Shown: positions 15,583-26,172, numbered from the stretch's first letter. The stretch is 64,000 nucleotides of DNA from Corallococcus soli (GCF_014930455.1 NZ_JAAIYO010000002.1:186001-250000); one strand, 5' to 3'. Notes: generated by a model not told the origin, from the sequence alone. Numbers and translations: made by a program.

Positions 15583-16413
15583 ATGACTCCTTTCATTCGC
15601 GCCCTCGGCGCCGCGCTCCTCCTCGCCTCCCCGGCGGCCCTCGCGCAGGGGCCCGCGCCGCGCCCGCCCAACGCGCTGCTGTATGAGACGTATGCCTATT
15701 CCGGGTCGCTCAACGGGCAGCCCACCACGGTGTTCGCCCCGGCGATCTCCGCCTCCGTGGCGCTGTCTGAACGGCTGAGCCTCAGCGCCGCCTGGCTCTT
15801 CGCCTATGCCCCATCCCGGGCGGGGGGCCCCACCGCGTTCCAGGCGGGCAACCCGTCCGTGGGCCTGGGGGGCGTGCTGAGCGACGACGGCGCGTTGAAG
15901 GTCCGCACGGGTGGAAACCTGGTGCTGCCCTTCACACTCATCACCGACCCGGACGACTTCGGCTCCGCGCTGCTGCGGCGCGCGGCCACGCTGCGGGGCA
16001 ACAGCGCCTTCAGCCTGGTGAACCCGGGGCTGCTGGGCCTGACGCCGTGGGTGGACGCGACGCTGAAGACGGGGCGCTTCCGCTTCGGACTGGACGGGCG
16101 CATCCCCATGTCCGCGCAGCTCTCCGAGAAGCGCGGCCAGCGGGTGGACGCGGTCATCCAGGTCTCCGGCTCCGCGAGCATGGACGTCTCCTCCCACGTC
16201 CTGGTGGGGTCCACCTTCCAGGCCATCTACCTGGCGACGGCGGTGGAGGGCGCGGACCCCACCTTCCTCGCGCTCATCCCCCACGCGCGCTTCTACGGTT
16301 CGGCGGGCTTCGTGGAGGCCCGGCTGGTGATGAACCTGGATGCACCGCTGGGCTTCGCCTTCTCCGAAAACGGGCTCTGGGCGGCGGCGCTGGCGCTGGG
16401 CACGACCTTCTGA
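15583..16413 (+). CDS. Predicted outer-membrane beta-barrel protein
   Basis: 276 residues. A signal peptide (IRALGAALLLASPAALAQG) is followed by alternating hydrophobic/polar strands rich in Gly, Ser, Thr and Tyr, and the protein ends in Phe (ALALGTTF), the usual last residue for recognition by the outer-membrane assembly machinery. No specific family recognised. Its stop overlaps the start of the EamA transporter by one base (TGATG), so the two are co-translated and may form an efflux path through both membranes, which is inference. Confidence 0.8.
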   Translation: MTPFIRALGAALLLASPAALAQGPAPRPPNALLYETYAYSGSLNGQPTTVFAPAISASVALSERLSLSAAWLFAYAPSRAGGPTAFQAGNPSVGLGGVLSDDGALKVRTGGNLVLPFTLITDPDDFGSALLRRAATLRGNSAFSLVNPGLLGLTPWVDATLKTGRFRFGLDGRIPMSAQLSEKRGQRVDAVIQVSGSASMDVSSHVLVGSTFQAIYLATAVEGADPTFLALIPHARFYGSAGFVEARLVMNLDAPLGFAFSENGLWAAALALGTTF

Positions 16414-17336
16414 TGAGCGCCCCCCTGCCGCTGACGTCCTCTCCCCGGGCGGGCTCCCGCCTGCGCCAGTGGGGGGACGCGCCCCTGCTGCTGCTCATCG
16501 CCACCGGCATGCTGCTGGGCAGCATGCTGCCCATGTCCCGCGTGGCGCGCGCGGAGGGCTGGTCGCCGCTGGAGTTCGCCTTCTGGCCGGCGCTCGGCAG
16601 CGGGCTGGTGCTGGCGTTCGCCGGGGGCCGGAGCGTGACGGGCTCCCCGGAGGCGCGGCCCGTGCTGCTCTACAGCCTGATCGCCGGCGTGCTGAGCGTG
16701 GCCGTCCCCAACAGCGTGACCTTCATCGTCATGCAGAGCGTGGGCACCAGCGTGACGTCGCTGGTGTACACGCTGCCGCCGCTGTTCACGTATGCCTTCG
16801 CCTGGGGGCTGGGCATTGAACGCTACCGGCCGCTGCGGCTGGCGGGCATCGTGGTGGGCCTGGTGGGCGCGGCCATCCTCGTGCTGGGCCGCACCAGCGC
16901 GCCCGGCACCGGGTCCTCGTGGTGGCTGGCGCTGGCGCTCTGCACGCCCATCAGCATCGCGGCCGGCAACGTGTACCGGAAGCTGCGCATGCCCAAGGGC
17001 GTGCCCGCGAGCCTGCTGGCGGGGGGGATGCTGCTGGGCGGGGCGCTCGCGCTGCTGCCGCTGCTGCTGATGAACGGGGGGCTGCCGCGCCCCGGCCTGG
17101 CGGGGTGGAGCGTCATCCTGGCCCAGTGCTGCTTCACCAGCCTGGGCTACCGCGTGTACTTTCATTTCCAGAAGGTCGCGGACCCGGTGTACTTCAGCCA
17201 GTTCGGCTACGTCGTGTCCGCGACGGGCGTGCTGTCCGGGCTGCTCTTCTTCAACGAGCACCTGACGCTGCCCATGCTGCTGTCCATCGGCGTCATCCTG
17301 GCGGGCATCGCCATGGTGAACGCCCGGAGCGCCTGA
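16413..17336 (+). CDS. EamA/DMT-superfamily transporter
   Basis: 307 residues with about ten hydrophobic segments in two repeated halves. The first EamA half includes ARAEGWSPLEFAFWPALGSG and the segment VGTSVTSLVYTLPPLFTYAF, with the second half ending LFFNEHLTLPMLLSIGVILAG, typical of the drug/metabolite transporter superfamily. Substrate unknown; family members export amino acids, nucleotide derivatives or drugs. Translationally coupled to the upstream outer-membrane protein. Confidence 0.88.
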   Translation: MSAPLPLTSSPRAGSRLRQWGDAPLLLLIATGMLLGSMLPMSRVARAEGWSPLEFAFWPALGSGLVLAFAGGRSVTGSPEARPVLLYSLIAGVLSVAVPNSVTFIVMQSVGTSVTSLVYTLPPLFTYAFAWGLGIERYRPLRLAGIVVGLVGAAILVLGRTSAPGTGSSWWLALALCTPISIAAGNVYRKLRMPKGVPASLLAGGMLLGGALALLPLLLMNGGLPRPGLAGWSVILAQCCFTSLGYRVYFHFQKVADPVYFSQFGYVVSATGVLSGLLFFNEHLTLPMLLSIGVILAGIAMVNARSA

Positions 17337-17355
17337 GCGTCACCGGGAGACGCTC
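17335..17355. terminator. Hairpin between convergent EamA and Usp genes
   Basis: GAGCGTC (17335-17341) pairs with GACGCTC (17349-17355) around a 7-base loop, overlapping the EamA stop codon. It lies between convergent genes, where a bidirectional terminator is expected. No T-run. Confidence 0.4.
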
Positions 17356-17414
17356 CGCGCGGCGCTGCGCGCATCCGCCGCCGCGCGGGACGTGCATTCG
17401 TGCGCGTGCGGAGC

Positions 17415-18704
17415 TCAGCGCGCGGGGGGACGCAGCACCAGCACGGGGCGGCGGCTCTGGGCGAGCACCTGGCGCGTCACCGAGCCGAGCAGGGCCTCCT
17501 TCAGGCCGCCGTGTCCGCGCGAGCCCATGCAGACGAGGTCCGCGTCCAGCCGCTCGGCGGCCTGGGTGAGCATGGCCGCCACCTCCCCCGCGACGAAGAC
17601 CTCCGCCTTCACGCGCACCTGCCGGGGCTCCAGGCCTCGGGGCACGCGCTCCAGGAGCTGACGCTCGAAGTCGCGGTGCTCTTCCGGGGTGAGGGGCTCC
17701 TGCACCACCGTCACCAGGTGCACCTCGGAGCCCGGCGGTGCCAGCGCGAAGGCCAGGGGGATGGCTTCGTCGGAGAGCGGGGACAGGTCCGTGGCCACCA
17801 GCAGCCGCCGCACCTGGGGCAGCGGGGCCTCACCTTGCGAGGCCGCGGGGCGCACCGGCACCGCGGCCACCGCCATGGGCGCGAGGCGCAGCGCGTGGTG
17901 CGCCACCGACGCGAGGTTGCCCAGGACCGTGTGGTGGTGCGTGCCCACCACGAGCACGTCCGCGTCCTGCTCCAGGGCCAGGTCCACCAGGTGGTCGGCC
18001 GCGCGGCCCACGCCCTGCCGCAGGAGCACCCGCACGGGCTGGCCCGCCCACGTGTCCGCGAGCGCGGCCACCTCGCGCGACAGCGTCTCCTGGAGCAGGG
18101 GGCTCGCGTCGTCCATCGTGGCCGGCACGGGCAGCCCCAGCCGCTGGCACTGCTCGTAGACGTAGTAGACGTGGCCGGCCAGCAGCTCCAGGGGGCCGTA
18201 CTCGCTCAACGCCCCCACCCACTGGCGGGCGGCCAGGGTGCCCCGTGAGCGGTCCACCCCGAGCATCACGCGCAGGGGCCGCTGGCCCGCGAGCCAGGCC
18301 TGGAACGGCGCCGCGTCCCGCACCCGGAGCAGCGGCATCGCGGTGGCCTGGGCGATGTGGTCCAGGCTGGCGCTGGCGCCGGGATGGGGCAGCTCCCCGC
18401 GCGGAGGGCCCACCACCAGGAGCTTCGCGTCGTGCTGGACGCAGTGGTCGGTCAGCGCCTGATGGGAGGCGCCCTCCACCAGGGCCACCCGCACCCGTGC
18501 GCCCAGCGCTTCCAGGCGCAGCGCCTCTTCACGCAGCAGGGCCTGGAGGCCCTCGCGCACGGGTTCGGCCGCGACGATGAGCGGCGCCGGAGCGACCTGG
18601 TGCACGAGCCACAAGGTGCGCTCGCGGCGGGCGGCGAGCAGCGCGGCCACCGTCGCCGCCTGGCGGGCTCCCTCGGAAAAGTCGACTGCGCAGACGATGG
18701 TCAT
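17415..18704 (-). CDS. Universal stress protein with three Usp-like domains
   Basis: 429 residues from MTIVCAVDFSEGARQA. Three Usp-like units follow one another at about 1-130, 135-275 and 290-429. The second carries GTHHHTVLGNLASVAHHALR and the third GSRGHGGLKEALLGSVTRQV; both fit the G-2x-G-9x-G-S/T nucleotide-binding signature. The first (VVGPPRGELPHPGASASLDH) lacks the full motif. Proteins of this type bind ATP and accumulate under stress. Most Usp proteins have one or two units, so the triple arrangement is less common. It is divergent from the 105-residue ORF at 19025 across a 320-base spacer. Confidence 0.9.
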   Translation of the reverse strand: MTIVCAVDFSEGARQAATVAALLAARRERTLWLVHQVAPAPLIVAAEPVREGLQALLREEALRLEALGARVRVALVEGASHQALTDHCVQHDAKLLVVGPPRGELPHPGASASLDHIAQATAMPLLRVRDAAPFQAWLAGQRPLRVMLGVDRSRGTLAARQWVGALSEYGPLELLAGHVYYVYEQCQRLGLPVPATMDDASPLLQETLSREVAALADTWAGQPVRVLLRQGVGRAADHLVDLALEQDADVLVVGTHHHTVLGNLASVAHHALRLAPMAVAAVPVRPAASQGEAPLPQVRRLLVATDLSPLSDEAIPLAFALAPPGSEVHLVTVVQEPLTPEEHRDFERQLLERVPRGLEPRQVRVKAEVFVAGEVAAMLTQAAERLDADLVCMGSRGHGGLKEALLGSVTRQVLAQSRRPVLVLRPPAR

Positions 18705-19024
18705 GGACGGACTCCAGACGAAGAGGAGCGCCTCACCTTGGCGCCGGGGCTGACGGGGCGGAGCGCGCCCCCGTTGCTCCCGTGACGTTTCACGATGCAT
18801 GCCGGGCCCCTTCGTGGGCCGTGCCCGGGGAAGGCCGCGCAAGGACTGCGGCGGCCATGGGGCCGCCGCGCAAATCCTGCGCCGCGCGGGGCCTCCTCCA
18901 GGAGCCGCCTGGGCGGAGCAGGCCGTGGGGCCCCGTCCCCGGGCACCCTGCGATTGGCACGCCTCCTGAACCAGATGGGGAGAGGCCCCGTGCCGAATCT
19001 CCGGTGCGCGGAAGGAGGACCCGG
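18705..19024. other. 320-base divergent spacer between the Usp gene and the 19025 gene
   Basis: Contains the long imperfect inverted repeat at 18837-18882. TGGCACG at 18955-18961 is a perfect sigma54 -24 half, but the matching -12 position reads CTGA rather than TTGC, so it is a weak promoter candidate. A strong ribosome site (GGAAGGAGGACC) ends the region. No coding signal seen. Confidence 0.6.
18837..18882. repeat. Long imperfect inverted repeat
   Basis: A perfect 9-base core stem (GCGGCGGCC/GGCCGCCGC, loop ATGG, 18848-18869) is extended outward by imperfect pairing of GCGCAAGGACT with AAATCCTGCGC, giving a structure of about 20 base pairs. It lies between divergent genes, so it is not an ordinary gene-end terminator. 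Confidence 0.5.
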
Positions 19025-19342
19025 ATGGATGCCACGCACGCAGCGCAGCCGCGGGAGGTGCTCCAACGCTGGATGCGCCTGCTCACGCTGCGGCACCAGC
19101 ACCAGCACGTGTCGGTGCTCATCCATACGGCCACCGAATCCGACCTGGTGGACCTCGACGTGGCGCGGGAGGCGGCGTGCCTGCTCGCGCGAATCGAGGC
19201 GCGCGAGCTGGAGGAGTTCCTCGCGCTGGAGCGGGCACTGGAGCGCGTCAGCCCCGAGGACGCGTCGTGCCGCGAGGCCTGTGGCGAGGGCCTGGGCCCC
19301 GCACCCCGGTGCGCCCCGGGTTGCACGGCGCGGGCACGGTGA
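19025..19342 (+). CDS. Small hypothetical protein, 105 residues
   Basis: The start is decided by a very strong GGAAGGAGGACCCGG ribosome site. The N-terminal half is helical and leucine-rich (REVLQRWMRLLTLRHQHQHV), followed by an acidic/alanine helix (DLDVAREAACLLARIEAREL). The C-terminal 35 residues hold four cysteines (SCREACGEGLGPAPRCAPGC), which could bind metal or form disulfides. No signal peptide and no family recognised. It precedes the DksA-type protein by 57 bases on the same strand. Confidence 0.6.
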   Translation: MDATHAAQPREVLQRWMRLLTLRHQHQHVSVLIHTATESDLVDLDVAREAACLLARIEARELEEFLALERALERVSPEDASCREACGEGLGPAPRCAPGCTARAR

Positions 19343-19399
19343 GCCTCCCGGGAAGGCTCCAGGCGTGGGCACGCTTCGTGAAGTCACCCCGAGGACCCC

Positions 19400-19702
19400 A
19401 TGAGCACCGACCCGATGAGCCTCCAGGCGCGGCAGATGCTGCGCTGTCGTTGCGATGCGCTGCGCGGCCAGGAGCTGTCCGCGCGGAGCGCCCCCTCCGG
19501 AAGCGGAGCGCGCTTCTCGTCGAAGGAGCGCTTGGAGCTGGCGGAGGTGGAGGCGGCGCTCGTGCGCATCGACGAGGACCGCTTCGGCGGGTGTGAGGAT
19601 TGCGGAGGCGCCATCGGGCGCCAGCGCCTGCTCGCCGTCCCCGAAGCCCGCTATTGCCTGGGGTGTGCGGACCGGCGCCGAGGTCTGGAGGCCGGCCGTT
19701 GA
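19400..19702 (+). CDS. TraR/DksA-type zinc-finger protein
   Basis: 100 residues. The C-terminal zinc finger is clear: CEDCGGAIGRQRLLAVPEAR then YCLGC, a CxxC-x17-CxxC arrangement. The segment RLELAEVEAALVRIDEDRFG is the usual preceding helix. The N-terminal coiled-coil of full DksA (~150 residues) is shortened, so it is closer to TraR or other short DksA-like proteins. Such proteins bind RNA polymerase through the secondary channel and alter promoter response; the acidic DxxDA tip of DksA is not obvious, so a different action is possible. It lies just upstream of the two-component operon. Confidence 0.85.
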   Translation: MSTDPMSLQARQMLRCRCDALRGQELSARSAPSGSGARFSSKERLELAEVEAALVRIDEDRFGGCEDCGGAIGRQRLLAVPEARYCLGCADRRRGLEAGR

Positions 19703-19740
19703 CGCCGCCCCCCCTCGAAGCGATCTTCCATGCAGGACCC

Positions 19741-21126
<1,386 letters not shown>

Positions 21127-21159
21127 GTCGCACGCCGAGCACGCTGGAAGGGAGCCGCC

Positions 21160-22347
21160 ATGGAGGCCGTGACGGAGAACGTCTTCGAGGAGCTTCAGCA
21201 CTACGTCGACTTCCGCGACGAGGACGGGGCGGCGCTGCGCGCGCTGCACCCCATCGCGCAGGCGCACTTCGAGCGCATCTCGGACGTGTTCTACCGGCGC
21301 ATCCTTGAACACCCGGAGGCGCGCAAGGCGCTGGAGGGGGGCGAGAGCCAGGTGGGCCACCTCAAGGTGACGCTCCAGGACTGGATGGGTTCGCTCCTGC
21401 TGGGGCCCTGGGACAGGGCGTACTTCGAGCGCCGCTGCCGCATCGGCCGGGTGCACGTGCGCATCAGCCTGCCGCAGCACTACATGTTCGGCGCCATGAA
21501 CCTGCTGCGCCAGGCGCTGACGGACATCCTGGAGGAGTCGCTGCGCGGGCAGCCCGACGAGGCCGCCCGGCTGCGGCGCGCGCTGGGGAAGATCCTCGAC
21601 CTGGAACTGGCCATCATGCTCCACACCTACCGCGAGGACCTGCTCGCGCAGGCCGCGCGCGTCGAACGCCTCGCGACCTTCGGACAGCTGGTGGGCTCCA
21701 TTGGCCATGAGCTGCGCAACCCCCTGGGCGTCATCGAAACGTCGCTCTTCATCCTCAAGGGGCGCCCCGCCGCGCAGGAGGACCCGCGCGTGGCCAAGCA
21801 CCTGGAGCGCATTGGCGAACAGGTGGGCGTGGCGAACCACATCGTCACCAGCCTGCTGGACATGATCCGCGCCCGCCCGCTCACCCACGCGCCGGTGCGG
21901 CTTACGGAGGTCTGGGCCTCCGCGCTGGCGGCCGTCGCGCCCCCGGAGCACGTGCGCGTGAGCGCCCGGGGGCTGGACGCGCTGCCCCCGTTGCAGGGCG
22001 ACCCGGTGCAGCTGCTCCAGGTCTTCGTCAACCTGCTGGAGAACGCCGTGCAGGCCCTGGGCGGCGCCGCTGGCGAGGTGCGGCTGGAGGCGGGGCTTCA
22101 GGAGTCCGGCGCGCGGGAGGCGTGGCTCGTGCTGGAGGACAGCGGCCCGGGCCTGGACCCGGCCATCCGGGCGCGCGTCTTCGAGCCCTTGATGACCACC
22201 CGGGCGCGGGGCCTGGGGTTGGGGCTCGCGCTCGTGCGGCGCATCCTGGAGCGCCATGGGGGCGGCATCGAACATGCTCCGCGCGAGGAGGGGCTCGGCG
22301 GGGCGCGCTTCGTGCTGCGCCTGCCCCTGCCACCGGAGGCTCCCTGA
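21160..22347 (+). CDS. Globin-coupled sensor histidine kinase
   Basis: 395 residues with a GGAAGGGAG ribosome site. Residues 1-165 match the protoglobin/globin-coupled-sensor domain: [20 protein letters not shown], then [20 protein letters not shown]. His99 in GRVHVRISL is in the position of the proximal haem ligand. The kinase core follows: His183 in [12 protein letters not shown], the N-box [18 protein letters not shown] and [12 protein letters not shown]. The plan predicts a cytoplasmic oxygen, NO or redox sensor that controls autophosphorylation. There are no membrane segments. Its stop overlaps the double-receiver gene (TGATG), making that protein and the NtrC-type regulator likely partners. 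Confidence 0.92.
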   Translation: MEAVTENVFEELQHYVDFRDEDGAALRALHPIAQAHFERISDVFYRRILEHPEARKALEGGESQVGHLKVTLQDWMGSLLLGPWDRAYFERRCRIGRVHVRISLPQHYMFGAMNLLRQALTDILEESLRGQPDEAARLRRALGKILDLELAIMLHTYREDLLAQAARVERLATFGQLVGSIGHELRNPLGVIETSLFILKGRPAAQEDPRVAKHLERIGEQVGVANHIVTSLLDMIRARPLTHAPVRLTEVWASALAAVAPPEHVRVSARGLDALPPLQGDPVQLLQVFVNLLENAVQALGGAAGEVRLEAGLQESGAREAWLVLEDSGPGLDPAIRARVFEPLMTTRARGLGLGLALVRRILERHGGGIEHAPREEGLGGARFVLRLPLPPEAP

Positions 22348-23048
22348 TGGGCCGCTTCCTCCTGGTGGACGACAACCGGGCCTTCGCGGAGAACCTGGCG
22401 GAGATCCTGGAGGACGCGGGCCATGTGGCCACGGTGGCGGTCTCCGGAGAGCAGGCCCTGGAGGCCGTGCACGCGCGGCGCTACGACGTGCTGCTCACCG
22501 ACATGCGCATGCCCGGGATGAGCGGCGCCGCGGTGGTGCACCACCTGCGGCGGGTGGACCCGGGGCTCGCGGCCATCGTCATCACGGCGCACCCGGGGGA
22601 GGCCGATCTGGCGTGGGCGCGCGACGAGGGCGTGCTCGCGGTGCTGCCCAAGCCCGTGCCCATGCCCGCGCTGGTGGAGCTGCTGTCGCGGGCGCGGCGC
22701 GACGGGCTGGTGGTGCTGGTGGAGGACGACCCGCACCTGCTGGACAACCTCACGGAGGTGCTGCGCTCCCGGGGCTTCACGGCCGTGTCCGCGCGCTCGG
22801 TGCCGGAGGTGGCGCGGCTGGGGAACGTCAGCCCCTTCGCCGCGCTGGTGGACCTGCGCGTGCCGGGCGGCCCCGACGGTGAGGCGCTGCGCCGCGTGCG
22901 CGCGCTCTTCCCGGGGCTGACCACCTTCGTGCTCACCGCCCACCCGGACGTGCTGCCCGGGGACTTCGACGGCCGGCTGGTCCGCAAGCCCTTCGACACC
23001 GGCGCGCTGCTCGCCGCGCTGGAGCAGGTGCACGGGAGGCGCGGATGA
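22347..23048 (+). CDS. Double-receiver response regulator without output domain
   Basis: 233 residues, two REC domains in tandem. REC1 (1-118) has the acidic pocket LLVDDN and the phosphoacceptor in VLLTDMRMPGMSG, with KP at VLPKPVPMP. REC2 (about 123-230) starts LVVLVEDDPHLL; its phosphoacceptor strand ALVDLRVPGGPDG keeps the Asp, and RKPFD supplies the Lys. There is no DNA-binding or enzyme domain, so it probably relays or buffers phosphate among the operon's kinases, as CheY-like connectors do. It overlaps its neighbours by 1 and 4 bases. Confidence 0.9.
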   Translation: MGRFLLVDDNRAFAENLAEILEDAGHVATVAVSGEQALEAVHARRYDVLLTDMRMPGMSGAAVVHHLRRVDPGLAAIVITAHPGEADLAWARDEGVLAVLPKPVPMPALVELLSRARRDGLVVLVEDDPHLLDNLTEVLRSRGFTAVSARSVPEVARLGNVSPFAALVDLRVPGGPDGEALRRVRALFPGLTTFVLTAHPDVLPGDFDGRLVRKPFDTGALLAALEQVHGRRG

Positions 23049-24214
23049 AGCCGGCACGGACACCGGAGGCCCGGACCGCGCACCGCCCCCGCGTGCTGGT
23101 GGTGGACGACAACGCGGCCCTGCTGGACAACATGGCGGAGCTGCTGGGAGACGCGGGCTACGAGGTCGCGACCGCGACGAGCTGCGCGGGGGCCCTGGAG
23201 CGGGCCCGGGACGGCTTCGACGTGGCGCTGGTGGACGTGCGGCTGCCGGACGGGGAGGGGACTTCGCTCGCGCCCCGGCTCAAGGAGCGCGTCCCGGACG
23301 GCGAGGTGGTGCTGCTCACCGGCCTGGGCATGCTGGAGGCGGCGGTGGCCGCGGTGCACGCGGGCGCGTGCGCGTACCTGCTCAAGCCCTGCGCCACGCC
23401 GGAGCTGCTGCTCACCCTGGAGCAGGCGCTGCGGCAGGTGCGGCTGCACCGCGAGAAGCGGGAGCTGGCCCGTCGCGCGCAGGTGACGGAGAAGCTGGCG
23501 GCGGTGGGCACGCTGACGGCGGGCCTGAGCCATGAGATCCGCAACCCGCTCAACGCCGCCGCATTGCAGCTCACCGTGCTGGAGCGGCGGGTGCGCCGGC
23601 TGGAGGAGGGCGCCCAGGGGCCGCTGCTGGAGCCGCTGCTGCTCGTGCGCGATGAGATCCGCCGGTTGAACCACATCCTGGAGGACTTCCTCCAGTTCGC
23701 CCGTCCCCGGGAGTTCCAGTCGGACGCGGTGGAGGTGGCGCCCCTGCTCGAGCGGGTGCGCAGCCTGTTGTCGGGGCAGGCGGAGCAGCGGGGCGTGGCG
23801 CTGGAGGTGGAGCCCACGCGGGTGATGGCGGTGCGGGGGGATGAGGAGCGCTTGCGGCAGGTGCTGCTGAACCTGGCGCTCAACGCACTGCAGGCGGCGC
23901 CCCCGGGAGGCCGGGTGCGCTTCAGCGCGAGCCCGCGAGGGGATGAGGTCGCGCTGTGCGTGGACGACAGCGGCCCGGGCATCCCCGCCGCCGTGCAGGC
24001 CCGCCTCTTCGAGCCCTTCTTCACCACCAAGGCGGGCGGAAGCGGGCTGGGGCTGTCCATCGTGCACGCCATCGTCACGCAGCATGGGGGCACCGTCACG
24101 GTGGAGGACGGCCCGCTGGGCGGCGCGCGCCTGACCGTCCAGCTCCCCGTGATGGTGGGCGAAGTCCCCTGGGAGGATGACGTGGCGGGACCTCCGCGCC
24201 CAGGCGGGGCGTAG
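23045..24214 (+). CDS. Hybrid protein: N-terminal receiver plus histidine kinase
   Basis: 389 residues. A receiver domain comes first (RVLVVDDNAALLDNM, phosphoacceptor in VALVDVRLPDGEG), then a HisKA with His163 in GLSHEIRNPLNAAALQL, the N-box LNLALNALQAAPPGG, DSGPGIP, and GGSGLGLSIVHAIV. Having the receiver before the kinase suggests the kinase is controlled by phosphotransfer from another kinase, plausibly the globin-coupled one. Begins with a 4-base ATGA overlap to the double receiver, and ends the operon. Confidence 0.93.
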   Translation: MKPARTPEARTAHRPRVLVVDDNAALLDNMAELLGDAGYEVATATSCAGALERARDGFDVALVDVRLPDGEGTSLAPRLKERVPDGEVVLLTGLGMLEAAVAAVHAGACAYLLKPCATPELLLTLEQALRQVRLHREKRELARRAQVTEKLAAVGTLTAGLSHEIRNPLNAAALQLTVLERRVRRLEEGAQGPLLEPLLLVRDEIRRLNHILEDFLQFARPREFQSDAVEVAPLLERVRSLLSGQAEQRGVALEVEPTRVMAVRGDEERLRQVLLNLALNALQAAPPGGRVRFSASPRGDEVALCVDDSGPGIPAAVQARLFEPFFTTKAGGSGLGLSIVHAIVTQHGGTVTVEDGPLGGARLTVQLPVMVGEVPWEDDVAGPPRPGGA

Positions 24215-24368
24215 GACCCCGGCGATGAAGTCTTATGCGTGCCACGAGGCCCGCGCATCCGCGCACGGCGCGGTGTTGGGAAATGGGGAAGCGCACGGTT
24301 AGCAACCGGGCGTGGTCATGGAGCGCCGAAGTGCGTCCCATACGCGGACGCCGAAAGGCAGCATCCCC

Positions 24369-25289
24369 ATGTGGACCGAAACAGCAGCACCCGTAGCAGG
24401 ACGCCCCCTGGTGCCCCTGTCGGTGGGGCGGGTCCGGTTCGACGTGTTCAAGAGCCTCTGGCTCTGGGCCATGCTGCTCCCTGGCCTCGTCTTCGGCCTC
24501 CCCGCCGTGACGCCCGCGCTGCTCGCGGCCTCGCTGGGGATGGCCTTCCTGACGCTGTGCCTGGGCCACTCGGTGGGGCTGCACCGGGGCGTCATCCACC
24601 GCGCCTATGAGGCAGGCCCGGTGGTGCGCGGGGCGCTGCTCTACCTCTTCGTGCTGACGGGCCTGGGCGGGCCGCTGTCGTGGGCGCGGCTGCACGCGGT
24701 GCGCGACTACTGGCAGAACCAGGAGGACTGCCCGCCGTACTTCGCCTACCGGCACCCGGTGTGGCGCGACTTCGTGTGGAACCTGCACCTGCGCTTCGAG
24801 CCGGCGGATGACCGCGCCCTCGCGCGGCTTCCTCCGGGCCTCCTGGAGGACCGGTGGCTGCGGTTCCTGGAGTGGACGTGGCCCCTGCACGTGCTCGCGC
24901 TGGCGGCGGTGACGTTCGCGGTGGGCGGGCCGGGCGCGGTGGCGGTCTTCGTCTGTGCCCGGACCGCGGTGGGCATCCTGGGACACTGGTTCGTCGGCTA
25001 CGCCGCGCATGTCTGGGGTGAGCAGCGGCACGTCATCCCGGGGAGCACGGAGAGCGGCACGAATGTCTGGCTTCTGGGCGTCCTGTCGTTTGGCGAAGGC
25101 TTCCACAACAACCACCACGCCTTCGCCAGCTCGGCGCGGATGGGGATGCGGGCGGAGGAGCTGGACCTGGGCTGGCTGAGCCTCCGCGGCCTGGAGGCCT
25201 GCGGGCTCGTCCACTCGCTCCAGGCCTGGGACCGCCCCCCCGTGAAGGACCGCCAGGCGCATCAGGCCACCCCGGGAGCCTCCGGATAG
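24369..25289 (+). CDS. Acyl-CoA / fatty-acid desaturase family protein
   Basis: 306 residues from ATG 24369; ATG 24318 and GTG 24312 are in-frame alternatives. Hydrophobic segments flank the histidine motifs. The first box is GHSVGLHRGVIHR, and the third is GEGFHNNHHAF, both typical of the membrane desaturase superfamily. The usual second box HRxHH is replaced by LHAVRDYWQNQED, as in a subgroup of bacterial desaturase-like proteins. Without that box di-iron binding may differ, so the reaction could be desaturation, hydroxylation or something else. It stands alone, convergent with the gene at 25325. Confidence 0.82.
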   Translation: MWTETAAPVAGRPLVPLSVGRVRFDVFKSLWLWAMLLPGLVFGLPAVTPALLAASLGMAFLTLCLGHSVGLHRGVIHRAYEAGPVVRGALLYLFVLTGLGGPLSWARLHAVRDYWQNQEDCPPYFAYRHPVWRDFVWNLHLRFEPADDRALARLPPGLLEDRWLRFLEWTWPLHVLALAAVTFAVGGPGAVAVFVCARTAVGILGHWFVGYAAHVWGEQRHVIPGSTESGTNVWLLGVLSFGEGFHNNHHAFASSARMGMRAEELDLGWLSLRGLEACGLVHSLQAWDRPPVKDRQAHQATPGASG

Positions 25290-25324
25290 GGCTCCCCAGG
25301 GCCGGCCCGTGAAGCCCGCCCGCC

Positions 25325-25924
25325 TCAGCGCAGGACGGAGAGGCCTTCCTGGAGGTCCTTGTGCAGGGCCTCGCTCAGGATGAAGCGGCCTCCCTTGCCC
25401 ACGAGGTGCGGCTTCAGGGTCTTCCCGTAGTCGCCCACCTGGGCATCCGCCTTGACCTCGCGCCAGGTCGCATCGTCCGTGATGAGGGTCTCCACCGCGA
25501 GCGTGCCGAACTCCAGCTCGTGGCCCTCCTCGATGAGGATCTTCGCGCTCAGCGTCCCGCCCACGTGCAGCGTGTCCTGGTCGAACGAGTTGGCGTACAG
25601 CACGTGCGCCACCTCCAGGTTGCCCGTGACGTGCACCTCCGAGCCGCACACCATGTCCCGGGCGCGCAGGTTTCCCAGGACGTAGAGCTTCGAGAAATCG
25701 TCCTCGTTCTCGAACGAGTCCGCCAGGCAGCCGGCGACCGCCATGTCCCCGTTCACGATGACGACCTCGTTGCTGTCGAGCTGGAAGTCGCCCGGCATCG
25801 AGAGGGCCCCCCGGTGCATCACGAACTGGAGGTGGTCGTCGTCCTCATCGAACGGGGTCGCGAGGATGTCGGCGAGCAGCTCGTTCGCGCGCTTGCAGTC
25901 GATGGGCTCAAAGTCGTTGGACAT
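25325..25924 (-). CDS. Hypothetical protein with beta-helix-like repeats
   Basis: 199 residues. The middle has a repeating strand pattern with Asn/Gly turns: EVVIVNGDMAVAGCLAD, KLYVLGNLRARDMVCGS, EVHVTGNLEVAHVLYAN, TLHVGGTLSAKILIEEG. Such ladders are seen in bactofilin-like and polymer-forming proteins, but the flanking sequence is longer and more acidic than in bactofilins. No signal peptide. I do not recognise the family with certainty; a cytoskeletal or self-assembling role is one possibility. Confidence 0.75.
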   Translation of the reverse strand: MSNDFEPIDCKRANELLADILATPFDEDDDHLQFVMHRGALSMPGDFQLDSNEVVIVNGDMAVAGCLADSFENEDDFSKLYVLGNLRARDMVCGSEVHVTGNLEVAHVLYANSFDQDTLHVGGTLSAKILIEEGHELEFGTLAVETLITDDATWREVKADAQVGDYGKTLKPHLVGKGGRFILSEALHKDLQEGLSVLR

Positions 25925-26172
25925 GGCGGGACTCTAGCGGAGAAGTCCCGCCTTACGGGGGGTGATTCGCGGCGCGGCGCCTCAACCCGGTGGCGTTTGG
26001 AATCACCGGACTCCACGAAGAACAAACATAGACGGTCTCAGCGCGTGAGAAGTCGCGAGCTGGACGAAAGACATCGCGTTGACACATGCGATTGTCTATA
26101 GACGTGCGGACTCGTCGCTGAGGCTCACGAAGCCCCGACCCGGACTTATTCCCGGCCCGTCTGGAGGCTTCG

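Noticed and set aside
18955-18969. Sigma54 promoter beginning TGGCACG
   Set aside because: The -24 half is perfect but the -12 half reads CTGA instead of TTGC.
26079-26102. TTGACA followed by TATAGA as a housekeeping promoter
   Set aside because: The hexamers are 12 bases apart, too close for a normal sigma70 promoter.
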